A stretch of DNA of 64,000 bases from Mixia osmundae IAM 14324. Taxonomy: Eukaryota > Basidiomycota > Mixiomycetes > Mixiales > Mixiaceae. The translations under genes and the position numbers were made by a program. A model generated the notes under the pieces. It was not told where the DNA came from and did not search any database. It saw nothing but the letters and a program-made list of their open reading frames with translations. This document shows, piece after piece, positions 52,643 through 63,404 of the stretch. Location of the stretch: contig NW_014575561.1 of the NCBI RefSeq assembly GCF_000708205.1, forward strand, positions 1,052,577 to 1,116,576. The letters run 5' to 3'. Position 1 is the first letter of the stretch. Each line of letters opens with the position of its first letter.

Positions 52643-55533
52643 ATGCAGGCCCATCGGAGGCTGCTGTGGGATCCCTCAGGCCAGTCCGAGCGCTTCGTCG
52701 TGGCGAGCAGCAGCGACGTCAAGCTGTACGAGCTCGGGCAAGAGCGCAGGCGTCAAACGGTCAAGACGGTCGCGGCTTACTCTGACTTGGCTGCCGTGAG
52801 GAGTTTGGCCTGGTCTTACTCGCATCCCAACCTCATCGCACTCGGCATGCTCTCCGGAAAATGCATACTTCTTCACATGGCCACCAGCCAAAGTGTCGAG
52901 CCAAACACTCCTTCGACGCCTGGACAGGTACAATTACAGGCGAGAGCGTCCAGACCGTGCAACAGTGTCGCCTTTTGCCCTTCGGATCCTCACTTACTCG
53001 CTACTGGATTGGACAAGTCCAGAGACTATGGTCTGCAAGTATGGGATATAGAGACTGCAGCAGGAGTCCTACAGGCAGACATGGATGCCAAAGCTCAAAC
53101 GCGGCTTGGCGCGGCATTGTCGGAGCCGAAGCCGCTCATGCAGCATGGTCCTTCAGAAGCTTGCTCCTCCGTCATCTTCCTGGCCGGATCAGGCTCGCCT
53201 ACCATTGTTGCAGGCATGGGCGCAAAGTCATTGCGATCCTACGACTTGCGCGCTCCTTCGACTCATCAGCAGAGTTTAGTCTGGTCCACCCGATCAGTCA
53301 ATGGGCTCTGCGCAGACCCATATGACAATCATCGCTTTGCGAGCTATGGTGATGACAATGTAGTCAAAATCTGGGACACGAGGTGGCCAGCAGACTCGAT
53401 CCTGTCATTTTCAGATGACGACGCGAGCGACAAGCGCAAAGCCAGGGACGTATACCCTGCCAGACGAGCCCTTGAGCCTGTGAAACTGACGGCAATCGCC
53501 TTCAATTCGTCGCGACGAGGCTTACTCGCTTCTTCAGAACGTGACGAGCGAGCTTTACGAATCTGGAATGTCATTGACGGTCCTGCCAGCAATGCCCTGG
53601 TAGAGCCTCAGCACCGCAAGACAGCTGCGGCAGACTCCGAGGTGCCAGTGCCTCTCAATCGGTCTCGCCACGAAATTCCCGGACTGGCGCGGCCGCTGCT
53701 CTTCAGCGAAAGCCTTACGCCTGCTTTCTCTCAGCCAATTGCAGCGTTCGCGTTTGCTGCCCGCACAAAGGGGAAATCGCAAACGGAGCTTGTGTCTGTT
53801 TCGCGTGACGGTCAGATTGAGCTCGTTCAGCTCGTGCCACCCATGGAGCTCGCATGGCATGTTTCTGGCGATCTCGTCATCGCACGAGGCTCGCAGGGCA
53901 GGCTACTCAATCGCGTTCGCGTGCCTCCAGCAGAGGACGAAGAGCCTCATACGCTCGACCTGGACATCAGCAGCGTCATGCGTCGACGGGCCATCGCAGG
54001 CTATGGTGTCACCAATCAGTCGATGGCATCAGACACCGAGCCCGACCTTGCGGACATGTGGTCCTGGCTGAATCATGTCGATCGGCTGGCAACGACCACC
54101 ACGACACGTGTGCGTAGCATCGAGTTTGACTACCAAGGCATCCTTTCTATCGTCCGGGGTATTGCTCAGGGCGCCCAGATCGCGAGTACGCCAGAGCGCG
54201 CGAGTCCGCAAGGCCGCAGGTCAGAGTCTGCCATCTCTGTGCTTGATGATGTCTCGCGATCGCTTCGCAAAGGTGAACAAGCCCGCGCGAAGGATGCCGT
54301 GTTTGCAGAAGCTGTCAAAGACTACAACAAGCTGAACAATGTTCCTGCTTTCGCGCCTGCTGCCACGTCCAGACCGGCGCAAAGACGACTCGCTTTGCAC
54401 ATGCTCGGTGCTGACTATGCGCTTGACTCCTTCGAGGATGCAACAAAACGATATGAGAAGGCAGGCCAGCTCGAAAAGGCAGCCGCCTGGACTTTATTCT
54501 CGGGCAACACAGAGCAGGCTGTCAAGATCTTGCAGCGCAGCAAGGATCCTCAGATCAAGCTCATTGCGCCTGCGCTCGCTGGCTTCCTCGCACAGAAGGA
54601 CACACTTTCGTCATCAAAGAATGCGATCTTCCGTGATCTGTGTACTTCCATCTCGGGCGAGCTCGACAATCCATTCTCACGGGCCATGATGGCCTACATT
54701 GCCAACGGCGACTGGTCTGACATTCTCGACGAGCAAGGCCTGCCCCTCCGTGATCGCATAGCTGTCGCGCTACGTTTCTTGAGCGACGACGAGCTCGTCA
54801 AAATGCTTCAGCATCTGGCCAAGTCAGCTGTACAAAGTGGTGATCTAGAGGGACTCGTCCTGCTCGGTCTGACGCCTTCGGGCTTCGACCTGCTACAAGC
54901 CTATATCGATCGAACGGGCGATGTGCAGACTGCGGCCATCGTGGCTTCGTATGCTCCCCATCGATGGCAAAGCACGAGAGCCGAACGATGGATCGGCGCC
55001 TACCGTCGGCTGCTCAACAAATGGAAGCTGTACGCTCAGCGTGCTCACTTTGACATTGCACGCGGTGCACGGTCCAGGGCTATCGCCGTTACACGACCTG
55101 TCGTTGCTCCTCCGACTGCCACTCGCATGTTCGTTCGCTGCAATTGTGCGTCCTTCGTTCAAAGACAGGTGACAAGACGCTGATGAGCTTCTCAGTCTGC
55201 AACGAGGTCGTCTCTGCAGGTTCACAGAGTACGCAGACTCGCGCAAGCGAGACGAAGAGGCCGGCAAATGCGACGGAGCGACGAAAAGTGACGCATTGCC
55301 CCAAATGCGGCCAGTCGTTCCCGAAATGCTCAATCTGTCTGCAAGATCTCGCAGTGGCAGACGATTCACAGGCACATGCTACTGGCGATATCAAAGCGAT
55401 CGCTTCTGCGTGGTGCTACTGTCAGACGTGTCGGCACGGCGGGCATGCGATGCATATCCTCGAGTGGTTCAAACGAGGTCACAAGACGTGTCCAGTTGCA
55501 GATTGTGATTGTGCTTGCTCACGCATGCGCTGA
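52643..55533 (+). CDS. SEA4: Mio/Sea4 subunit of the SEA (GATOR2) complex
   Basis: Exons 52643-55145 and 55196-55533 give 946 aa. The N-terminal half is WD40-like (SYSHPNLIALGMLSGKCILL, SVAFCPSDPHLLATGLDKS, LQVWDIET, FASYGDDNVVKIWDTRW, RALRIWNV). A helical stretch follows (AAAWTLFSGNTEQAVKILQR). The C-terminal zinc module, completed by the single intron, has RCNFCNEVV, HCPKCGQSFPKCSICL and WCYCQTCRHGGHAMHILEWF with a final CPVADCDCAC, the unusual RING of MIOS proteins. The complex activates TORC1 at the vacuole under nutrient control. The splice was set by the need to form CNFC; straight read-through stops within the intron. Confidence 0.92.
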
Positions 55534-55605
55534 TATGTATAGATGGGCTCGTGTTGTTGTCATCTCTGTGCACGTACATACAACATTCTTGCTGAGCGAG
55601 AGGGA

Positions 55606-56670
55606 TCATGTTTGCCGAGTATTGCGTCCTGTGAGCATGCCAAAGTTGCGCCTGTTGAGCAGCAGACCTTTCATGGCTCTTATCTCGCTCTTGCACTGAT
55701 TGATCGCTGGACTCTGAGTGACAGCAGTGCCGTGTATGGCTTGGCTGACGTGCTCTCCGCCTGGTCCCATAGAGGCGGCAGAACTGATGTGCTGGTTGGA
55801 ATAGTAGAAAGACTGTGCAGAGACTTGGGAGGAGAGCGTGTCGAGGGAAGAGAGTAGCCTCGCGCTGCCGGAATCATGTGGCGAGGTCTTTGTGTTGGGC
55901 TGCTTGAGTGTCTTCAGTTCGACAGCTAGGACTTTGAGCGAAGCACGCAGATCCCGGGTAAGATCAGGCGCTTCGTAGGTCGTTTCAGCTGTACTGCCCG
56001 GTTCAAGAAGAGGTTTGTGCTCTTCTGAAGCTCGTGCAGGCTCGGCAGGTGTCGCGACTTTGGCTGGCTCGGACGGGTTGAGCGTCGCTATAGCGCGAGG
56101 ATGAAGCTTGGGATGGCGATGAGCGTATGCCTTGAGACCGACGAGCAGCTTGTCATAGATGCCGTTGTTGTGCTGTTGCAGTGATGTCAGTCGAGCCGAG
56201 AGGAGCAATAACCTCGGAAACACGACAGACTGTGTCATCGCCCACGATGAGTCACGACTACAGCGGCTGAGCACCTCGGGCACGTACTCGGTAGGTGAAG
56301 ACAGCGATGCCTGTCAGGCTGCCCGTCCAGAAGATGAGCGTCGCTAGGAAGCGCAAGAAGTTGGGGATCGTCTGATTGGGCGGCAGAGGTGCAGGCGGTA
56401 GGGCGTATTGAAGCAAGCTGGCATCCCGCGCATAGTCTCGCGGAGGCGTAGCAGGTGCCTGTCAGGAGATGAGTACATGGATGGGCGCTCGACGAGATGA
56501 AGAGGACCGACTGTGCTTGTGGGCGGTGGCGTAGAGGCAGGAGGAGACTGACTCTGAGGAGAGGCCAGGTCGACGCCGCTGCTCGTAGAGACTGACCTGT
56601 CTGGCTCTGTCGTGTTGGCGAGTGCCTGCTCGCTCATCATGCCCGGCGCCTTGTCGTCCTTGTCTGCCAT
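55606..56670 (-). CDS. Single-pass membrane protein, possible Pex14/Pex17-type peroxin
   Basis: Three exons (introns 56459-56511 and 56230-56287) give 317 aa. Residues 1-65 are Ser/Pro-rich. One membrane segment (FLRFLATLIFWTGSLTGIAV) is followed directly by FTYRSVVFPRLLLLSARLTS and a coiled-coil-like stretch (LQQHNNGIYDKLLVGLKAY), the layout of the membrane-plus-coil part of Pex14 and Pex17. The conserved N-terminal Pex14 domain that binds Pex5 is not present. The C-terminus is disordered with a basic end. So the peroxin call is only suggestive; another small coiled-coil membrane protein is equally possible. It is divergent from AP-3 sigma, with 92 bases between the starts. Confidence 0.55.
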
Positions 56671-56762
56671 GGTGTGCCCTGTTGAGGCGAGCAGAGTCCA
56701 AGCTTGCGAGTGCCTTGGCCACCACGCACGCGAGCGCCGACTTAGCGCTCCTTGCCCGTGAG

Positions 56763-57499
56763 ATGATCGATGCAGTGCTCATCTGTGCGCACAGTCTCCT
56801 TCAAGCCCATCAGTCAGAGCTGATCCATGAAGGGGCTGGCAGTCAACCAGACAGGCAAGCCCCGGCTGACAAAGTACTACACCCCCGCACCGTCCCATGC
56901 CCGCATTGCCGTCGTCAACAGAGTCTACGAGCTCATCACGGCTCGCTCGGAGTCTGCTTGCAACTTCATCGATATACCCGAAGGCCTCGACGGGCTCGGT
57001 CTGCGAGGAGGTGACGCTCCACCCGCTGTGAGGCAGGACATCGTCCCTCGAGCCAACAAGGTCATCTTCAGACACTATGCCACGCTCTATTTTGCAGTCC
57101 GTCCTCCTCACTGGCCTCCCGAGACCACGTCAGATCTGATGCTGCACACTTGTCCAGGTCGTCGTCGACGAGGCAGAGAGCGAGCTAGGCATACTCGATC
57201 TCATCCAAGTCTTCGTCGAGGCCCTCGACAGATGTTTCGAGAACGTCTGCGAGCTCGACCTCATCTTCCACTTTGATGAGGTGCACGCATTGCTAGACTG
57301 CATGGTCGTCGGCGGTCTCGTGCTCGACACGTCCATCGACAGCATCTCCACCAATTTCAGGGCGCAGGCCAAAGCTAGAAAGGCAGCTTCCGGCGCGTCT
57401 GCCATGTCGGACCTTACCCTGCCTTCGCTCGGCTCATCGCTCACCGGTGGATGGGGCAATCGGTTTGGCCTGGGCGCACTGAGATCCTCAGCGAGATGA
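56763..57499 (+). CDS. APS3: AP-3 adaptor complex sigma subunit
   Basis: Small subunit of the AP-3 coat that sorts cargo from the Golgi to the vacuole. Three exons (56763-56784, 56843-57096, 57158-57499) give 205 aa. The 22-base first exon supplies MIDAVLI, and the splice forms FNQTGKPRLTKYYTP, the sigma hallmark. Then RVYELITARSESACNFID, VIFRHYATLYFAVVVDEAES, ELGILDLIQVFVEALDRCFE, NVCELDLIFHFDEVHALLD and MVVGGLVLDTSIDSI follow. There is an insertion before the IFRHY strand (about 20 residues with GGDAPPAVRQ) relative to the usual EG(x)nYKLIYRHY. The last 45 residues form a Gly/Ser tail. Confidence 0.93.
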
Positions 57500-57642
57500 T
57501 CGTCGGAACCCTAGCTCCTCAGTGAAGGAGGCTTCCGACCCGTTTTGCAGGAATGGCGGGCACACAGTGCAATGCTATACAACGCCTCGAGCCAGCCAGC
57601 CGGATCTCGAGCTTACACGACTCCCTTCTGACGTGCTGCTGT

Positions 57643-59359
57643 CTACTTTGTCGAGTTGCTGTTCAGGTACGGCGTAAAGGAGAGCGTGATGGGCACGCCG
57701 TAGCCAGGATATCGGGCATGGTACGTCTTGTAGTCGCCTGCAATGATGATTGCATCATCCTTGGGATCGTAAAGAGCTTGTGTCTTCTTGATCTTGCCGC
57801 CCGGGTTGGTCCATGAAGCCGCAAGCGTGTGGCCGATCGTGCTGACATTCCAGATCGCGCTTTCTGAGAGTGAAGGAACGGCGTAAGCGTTGCCAGCAGA
57901 TGACGGTTCACCCGAGCTTGGCGCGACATCGCTCAGGATCGCGTAGCCAAGCTTCTTGGGACCAAATGTCGCGCTATTGCCATGGGGCACAATGCCACCC
58001 AGTGCGGGATAGCGGGGATCAACGCCGTTGATGGACATGAGGTTGTAGTAGCTCGAGTTGCCAACCTTGGCAAAGAAGACTTCCAGAGCAGAGTTGCGCT
58101 TCGTCGTCGTGCCATAGAAGGGCAATGGTGAGCTAGACTTCTTGCCGTTCATGCGGGTCGAGTAATTCTCAGAGATGTAGCCAAGCTTCTTGCTCGAGGT
58201 CCTCAGTTGAACGACACCTGAAGCGGCAGCAGCAATGATCGTTGTGCTCGTCGTGGTATGAGTAGCCTTGGCATAGACAGTCGTCGTCGTGGTGGTAGCG
58301 CCTTTCTTGACCGTCTTGAGATGAACATCAGTGACGGTCGGGCCAACGTTGGTGTAGTAATCCTTCGTGACGGTGACGCTCTGGGTCTGCAAGACCGTCG
58401 TCGTACCAACAACGGGGATCGTCGTGCTGTGCGGGCTCTTGTGTTCGACCTGTGCAAGTGCCTGGCGGGTAAAGTCCTTGCCGTCGAGACATTTGCACTT
58501 GAGCGCATAGTGTCCGTTGGAGCCCTTCTTGCACGTGAGCGTACCCGCGAGGGATCCGTCATATCGGCATTGAGATTTGCAAGTATCCGTGAATGCCAGG
58601 CAGAGCGAGTTGTCTGTGTTGGAAGATTTGACGAGTACGGCGGGCGCAACGAGCTTCGAGACCACCGTCGGCAGCGTGATAGCTGTCTTCGTGACCTCTT
58701 TGGTGATCGTCGTACCGTCGGTGACGGTTGTGAGCTTGACTACTGTGGTCGTTGGCACCTGCACATGGCGTGAGATTCAAGCCGCGATGGGCGAAGCGGG
58801 ATGTGCTTACAGTGACGGTCGAGGTTACATCCACAGTGACAGGCTTCGTATTGTTGACGAGAACACCTTCAGTGACGGTGGTCGTGGCGGTAGACGAGAC
58901 AGTATCGGTCGAGGTTGTCAGGAGGACAGTCTGAGGTGTAAGGTGAGCTTTGCCAATCTTGTTGAGAACGGTGTTCGTCTTGTCCTTGCCATTGCAAGAG
59001 CAGCCGAAATCTGCACCGACTCATCAGCGATGCAAAACCAAAGTGCACGGATCGCGCTCACCGTAGCCATTGCCAGCGGCCTGGCATTCAAACACGATAG
59101 AGACTTCTTTGCCGTAGTTGCCCGCAAAGCAGGTCTTGTAGCAGGTACCAGTGAAGTCTCGACAGAACTGCTGTGCTGCCTTTTGCTTGCTGGTGAGTTT
59201 CTTCGAGGCGACCAGCTTGCTGAACGGTCCCTTGATCGCGCGTCTGTGCAACTCACGCGCTTCGAGACCGCTGGCGTGCGAGCTGCCAGTGTGTGCAAGG
59301 GAAGTGCTTGCGAGGCCAGCCAGGGCCAGTGTGACATACTGAAGTGTCGTGAAAGTCAT
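57643..59359 (-). CDS. Secreted protein with two Cys modules and a Thr-rich linker
   Basis: Three exons (introns 59011-59061 and 58759-58810) give 537 aa. The signal peptide is MTFTTLQYVTLALAGLASTSLA, with HRR shortly after. Module 1 is QQFCRDFTGTCYKTCFAGN then YDFGCSCNG; module 2 is CLAFTDTCKSQCRYDG then LKCKCLDG, with the same C-x(5)-C-x(3)-C...C-x-C spacing, so the two are duplicates. Thr/Val linkers (SSTATTTVTEGVL; HTTTSTTI) follow each. The C-terminal ~190 residues contain repeated KKLGY (SSKKLGYISENY, GPKKLGYAILSD) and look globular. No family is recognised; probably cell-wall or effector-like. Confidence 0.68.
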
Positions 59360-59691
59360 TCTGCGAGTGGACAGAAACTGTTATTGTACGTGTTCTTTGT
59401 GCGGAGTTGCGTCGAGTGGTGTAAAGAATGTGTCGAGTCTAGCTCGTTGCTGTCTCTTCAGGCGTCGAGCCTTGCGATGCTGTCAAAGCTGTCGCTACTT
59501 TGTCTGTCGAGGTGCAGTGTGCTGAGGAACAGGGTCAGCTCGCAGGTCGTCTTGGACAATAATAAACACGCCAGCCAAGGCGCGTCTGCAACGAAACGCC
59601 TTCCTCGTAGCGCGTCGCCACCTTCATTGACGCGCTGGAATGAATCGGCACGAGTTCTGTGATCGTCTTTACGCCATGCATTCAGGTGCGG
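59360..59691. other. Intergenic stretch
   Basis: About 330 bases between the start of the two-module secreted gene and the stop of the F-box gene, both on the minus strand. It should contain the promoter of the secreted gene. I see no RNA gene, repeat or exon. Confidence 0.45.
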
Positions 59692-62322
59692 TCACACTTG
59701 GAAAGCGTGGAACGCATACAGACCCGCATCGCGTCCAAGCAGCCCTGCATCGCGCAAGATTGAACTCTTCTGAGCATGCCAACCGATGTCAGCCGAAGCG
59801 CTGCCAGGTGAGCTTGACAAAAATCGCAGAGCCCGGGTGACGTCGCTTTCCGAGTCTAGCTTGACGAGACTTCGTCGGCTGGTATCTTCGGCGATATGAC
59901 TCGGTATCGAAGTCACACTTGTGTCGATGTACCAGCCTACGTGTGATCCTGTAAGCTCATTGAAAATCACAATGCATGCGCGTACCTCGCTTGCCGCGGC
60001 CGTTGACCACAGCGAAACCGAAAGCGCCGCCTTGGATGTCTTCAAGCGTAGTGTCATCGAGCTCGACGCAGCGCAGATGTGAGACTCGTCGGACGTAAGT
60101 TCGACTGTCGTCTTCCTTCGTGAATGTACCAAGCGTTTGACACAGCGGGAAGATAAGCTTGCTATGCAAAGCCATCACGTCGAGCGATGGTCTCGTTCGA
60201 GGAATTCTGCTTGGGCTCTCTGTCCTGCCGAGATTGCTGACAGGCATTGTGCCTGCGCGGGCGCCCAAGAGGTTGACGGGCGCACCCAAGAAGCTGCCGC
60301 GAACGTCTAGTATCTCTACATTGCTCGCTTTACCTCTGAGAAAGTCGGTCACGCCGTCCAGAGTGAGCCAGATGCAGTGTGCTAAGCCGAGATCGAGCAG
60401 ACTCGGCTGATCTGGCATCGACAGGAGCGCAGCATCCGTCACGGCTGTACTGGAAATATCAAAGACCCGCAGACGACCTGAGCGAATACAAGGCGCGAGA
60501 GTGAGGATGCGGTGCAGATCGGCGGCCGTCAAGGGACTATGGGTAGATTCGTCGCCATGCAGACTGAGCTCCACAAGCTCCGCCGTGACCACGTCGGGGG
60601 TGGGATCTGGGCCTGAGCCCACAAGGAGACGCTCGATCGAATGCGAAGTGAGCCCCTTGCAGCTTGCCAAATTGAGCGACCGCAAGCGCATACCCGGCAT
60701 TCGACCGAGTGCATCCAGCAAAGATGCTGATGCTCTCGAATGCGAGAGATCGAGATGCGTCAAGTTAGGGAAGGAAACGACAAAAGCTTCCAATAATGCA
60801 GGTCGTAAGAGGGTATGACTCATACCGAGTCGCTTGAGATGGGGAAAGCGTGTTCGAAGCAATGTGAAACGCCGAGTCTGCTGATCGCCAGCATGGCCTT
60901 GTAAAGTGACTGTATGAGCCGATAAAGAAGCATCGAATGGGCCTTCACCCAGACGATATGTCTCGATGAGTTCCTGTATTGCATCGATCATCCGAGCGCT
61001 GACACAGCCACACATATCTAGCGCTTCAAGTGGCGTGGCATGCAGACCGACGTCCGTGCCGACATTGCAGCTTATCGTTGCGCCTTGTAATTCTTCATAT
61101 TCGGCTTCGATGCCGCCTCGCAGCAGAAGCTCGAGCAGTACTTCCGCCGAGATGGCCGAATCCTGGTATTCGGAGAATCCAACGGCGGTAAGGTGACCGA
61201 TCGAGTAATCCTCGAAGAGTTCACTTTGCGCTCGGGACCTTGGCTCGAGTAGCTTGGCTAAGATTGCCTCCCTCTCGGTGCGATTGACCAAGAGTGAGCC
61301 GAGATCGCGTGTGGACCGAAGGAGATTCAAAAGTCGGGTAGCGGTCACAAAGCGCTGATGCTGGCCCTGGGCACCGGTGCGCGCCATGCCATGGGTCCTG
61401 AAGGCAGCAAAGGAGATCATTTGCGTGTGCAGGCCCGGATTGCTCTGGTGGCGTCGCTTCTCCTCCTCGAATGTGATTTGATCATCTTCGAGTGCTACCA
61501 AGGGCGGGGTGGGCAGACCTTGCATGACCATCTCTATGGATTGGTTTGGAACCTCGAGAAAGCGAGCAGGCGATGCTTCTCGCGAGGTTGGCGGGGTATA
61601 TTGCTGTGTATCTTTCTGGTTCAGACGCATTCTGCGAGCATCAAGCGATTCAGAGCGACTGCGTGCTCTGGAGCTTGACCGTTGGCGAACTGGCCAGATG
61701 GGCTCGTCTATATCTTTCTTGCGTCGCATGGATGGCGAGCGCCCGCGTGACCTTTCCGGCGAAGCAGTCTGAGACTCTCGCCGAATGCTCGTCGATGCTG
61801 TGCCGGGTATCTCTGGCGTCGAGGGTAACGAACGGCCTCGGGGCCCGGGCGAGTCCGCTTCCTCTTCGTCGTCGTCAGAGTCCTCTTGCTGCACGCCAAC
61901 CGTGGCTACGAGCTTGGCAAACGTCGTGGGAAAGCCAACATGGAGCTCTCGCCACAGATATTTGCGCGCCTCGCCATACCAGGTCCGATTGACCAAGCTA
62001 AGACGGGCAAAGATAGCGGGAGAAGAGTCGATAGGCCGAGATAGGAGCGTGACGGGCGCGATGGAGCCTCTCCTGCCTGTCGAGTAGGAAGGCCGGCTGT
62101 TGATCGATGGCGTGACATTGCCAGTACTATAGCCCGTGCTTGCGTCCCTGTCTACCGCCAGATAAGGGTCCAAAGACGCTCTCGGCAGGAGACTTTCGAA
62201 CAATGCTGATAGGATGAGACTGCTGTCCGACATGAGCCAATGCAAACGCAGACGAGGCCAGGGACGTGCTTGATGAGCTCTGGCGGTAGTCTGGGAAGTC
62301 TGTTGTCCGTCGCAGAGTCCAT
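59692..62322 (-). CDS. F-box/leucine-rich-repeat-like protein
   Basis: Three exons (introns 62223-62269 and 59949-59985) give 848 aa. The F-box is formed across the first intron: RLPRLPPELIN then SLILSALFESL, followed by ARLSLVNRTWYGEARKYLWR, the usual second half. Residues about 150-260 are Ser/Arg-rich. From about 430 there are LRR-like units (LTHLDLSHSRASASLLDALG, LRSLNLASCKGLTSHSIERL, LLDLGLAHCIWLTLDGVTDF, NVEILDVRGSF). Such proteins bring substrates to SCF ubiquitin ligases. The first intron needs a GC donor (CAA/gcacgt) and the second is only 37 bases; both keep frame. The short last exon ends GLYAFHAFQV. Confidence 0.75.
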
Positions 62323-62413
62323 CGCTGCCAAACAAGCCGATATCAATGGCCAAGTGATCCAGGCAAAATGTGGAGTTGCGCGCGCGAAGTCAAAAGAATT
62401 CTACAGCTGATTG

Positions 62414-63241
62414 ATGGCTTCTTCGATCTTGATGGCAGGCAAGGGCGTCGTACACGAGGCAACTTCCTTCACGGCTGCCCCAATCGCGTGCTCATGAACC
62501 TCGACAGACCAACCTGGGCGCAATAGAGTTTGAGCTCTACTGGCAGCATGCTCCCAAGACATGTCAGATCACTCTCGCTGGCCTACAGGACGTCTTTGAC
62601 CGTCATCGCACAGGCCAGAACTTCTTCGAACTCAGCCGGAAAGGCTACTATAGCGGGACACTCTACCACCGCGTCATAGCCGTACATCTGCATCCTGAGC
62701 ATATTCCTTCAGACAAGCAGCTGATGCCGTCCTCGCAGGATTTCATGATACAAGGTCGGGACCGAACCTCCCTAGGCCGAACAGCTCTGCTATAGCTTGT
62801 CGATCGAGACAGGCGGTGATCCTACTGCGACAGGCAGGGGTGGACAGAGCATATGGGGCAAGCCCTTCGAAGACGAGATCGTGCGGCTGCTCGTTCGTCC
62901 ATCGTTGGATTTCACTCACGCAACAGGCTGCATCGTCAGACGCCCGACTTGCGGTTTGTGGGCGCAGGCATACTTGCTATGGCCAACTCGGGCCCAAACA
63001 CAAACGGCAGCCAGTTCTTTATCACCTTGGCGCGTCAGTCGCTTTCCTTGCTTACAGTGCCAAAGTGACTCTTTTGACCCATCACACAGCGACGCCCCAC
63101 CTAGACAAGAAGCACACAATATTCGGCCGGGTCAAGAGCGGCATGAGGGTCGTAGAGCGCTTGGGAGCACTAGCAGTAGACAGCTCAGACAGGCCCAAGG
63201 AGGAGATCAAGATTGTCAAGAGCAGGATAGCGGAAGAGTGA
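62414..63241 (+). CDS. Ppil1-type cyclophilin (peptidyl-prolyl isomerase)
   Basis: Seven exons (introns 62459-62507, 62563-62613, 62682-62738, 62755-62812, 62881-62939, 63034-63089) give 165 aa, one shorter than the usual Ppil1 length I recall. Joined, they read [79 protein letters not shown] and [15 protein letters not shown], the complete active site including the catalytic Arg (HRVI), FMIQGGD and GSQFF. Ppil1 sits in the activated spliceosome. The first intron has a GC donor (GAG/gcaact). The gene is extremely fragmented: exon 4 has only 16 bases. Confidence 0.92.
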
Positions 63242-63404
63242 ACAAGCATGCATATGGTTATGTTTGCTACAGCGCCAGTCGAGTGCGTCTACAACGAGGA
63301 TCGGATGATGTGCCGGTGAGAATGATGTGAGTGCAGAGTGACTCATCCAAGTGATCGTCTTTGTCGAGAAGCAGGACCGGCCTGCTTGCTCGCTTCTGAG
63401 CAGA

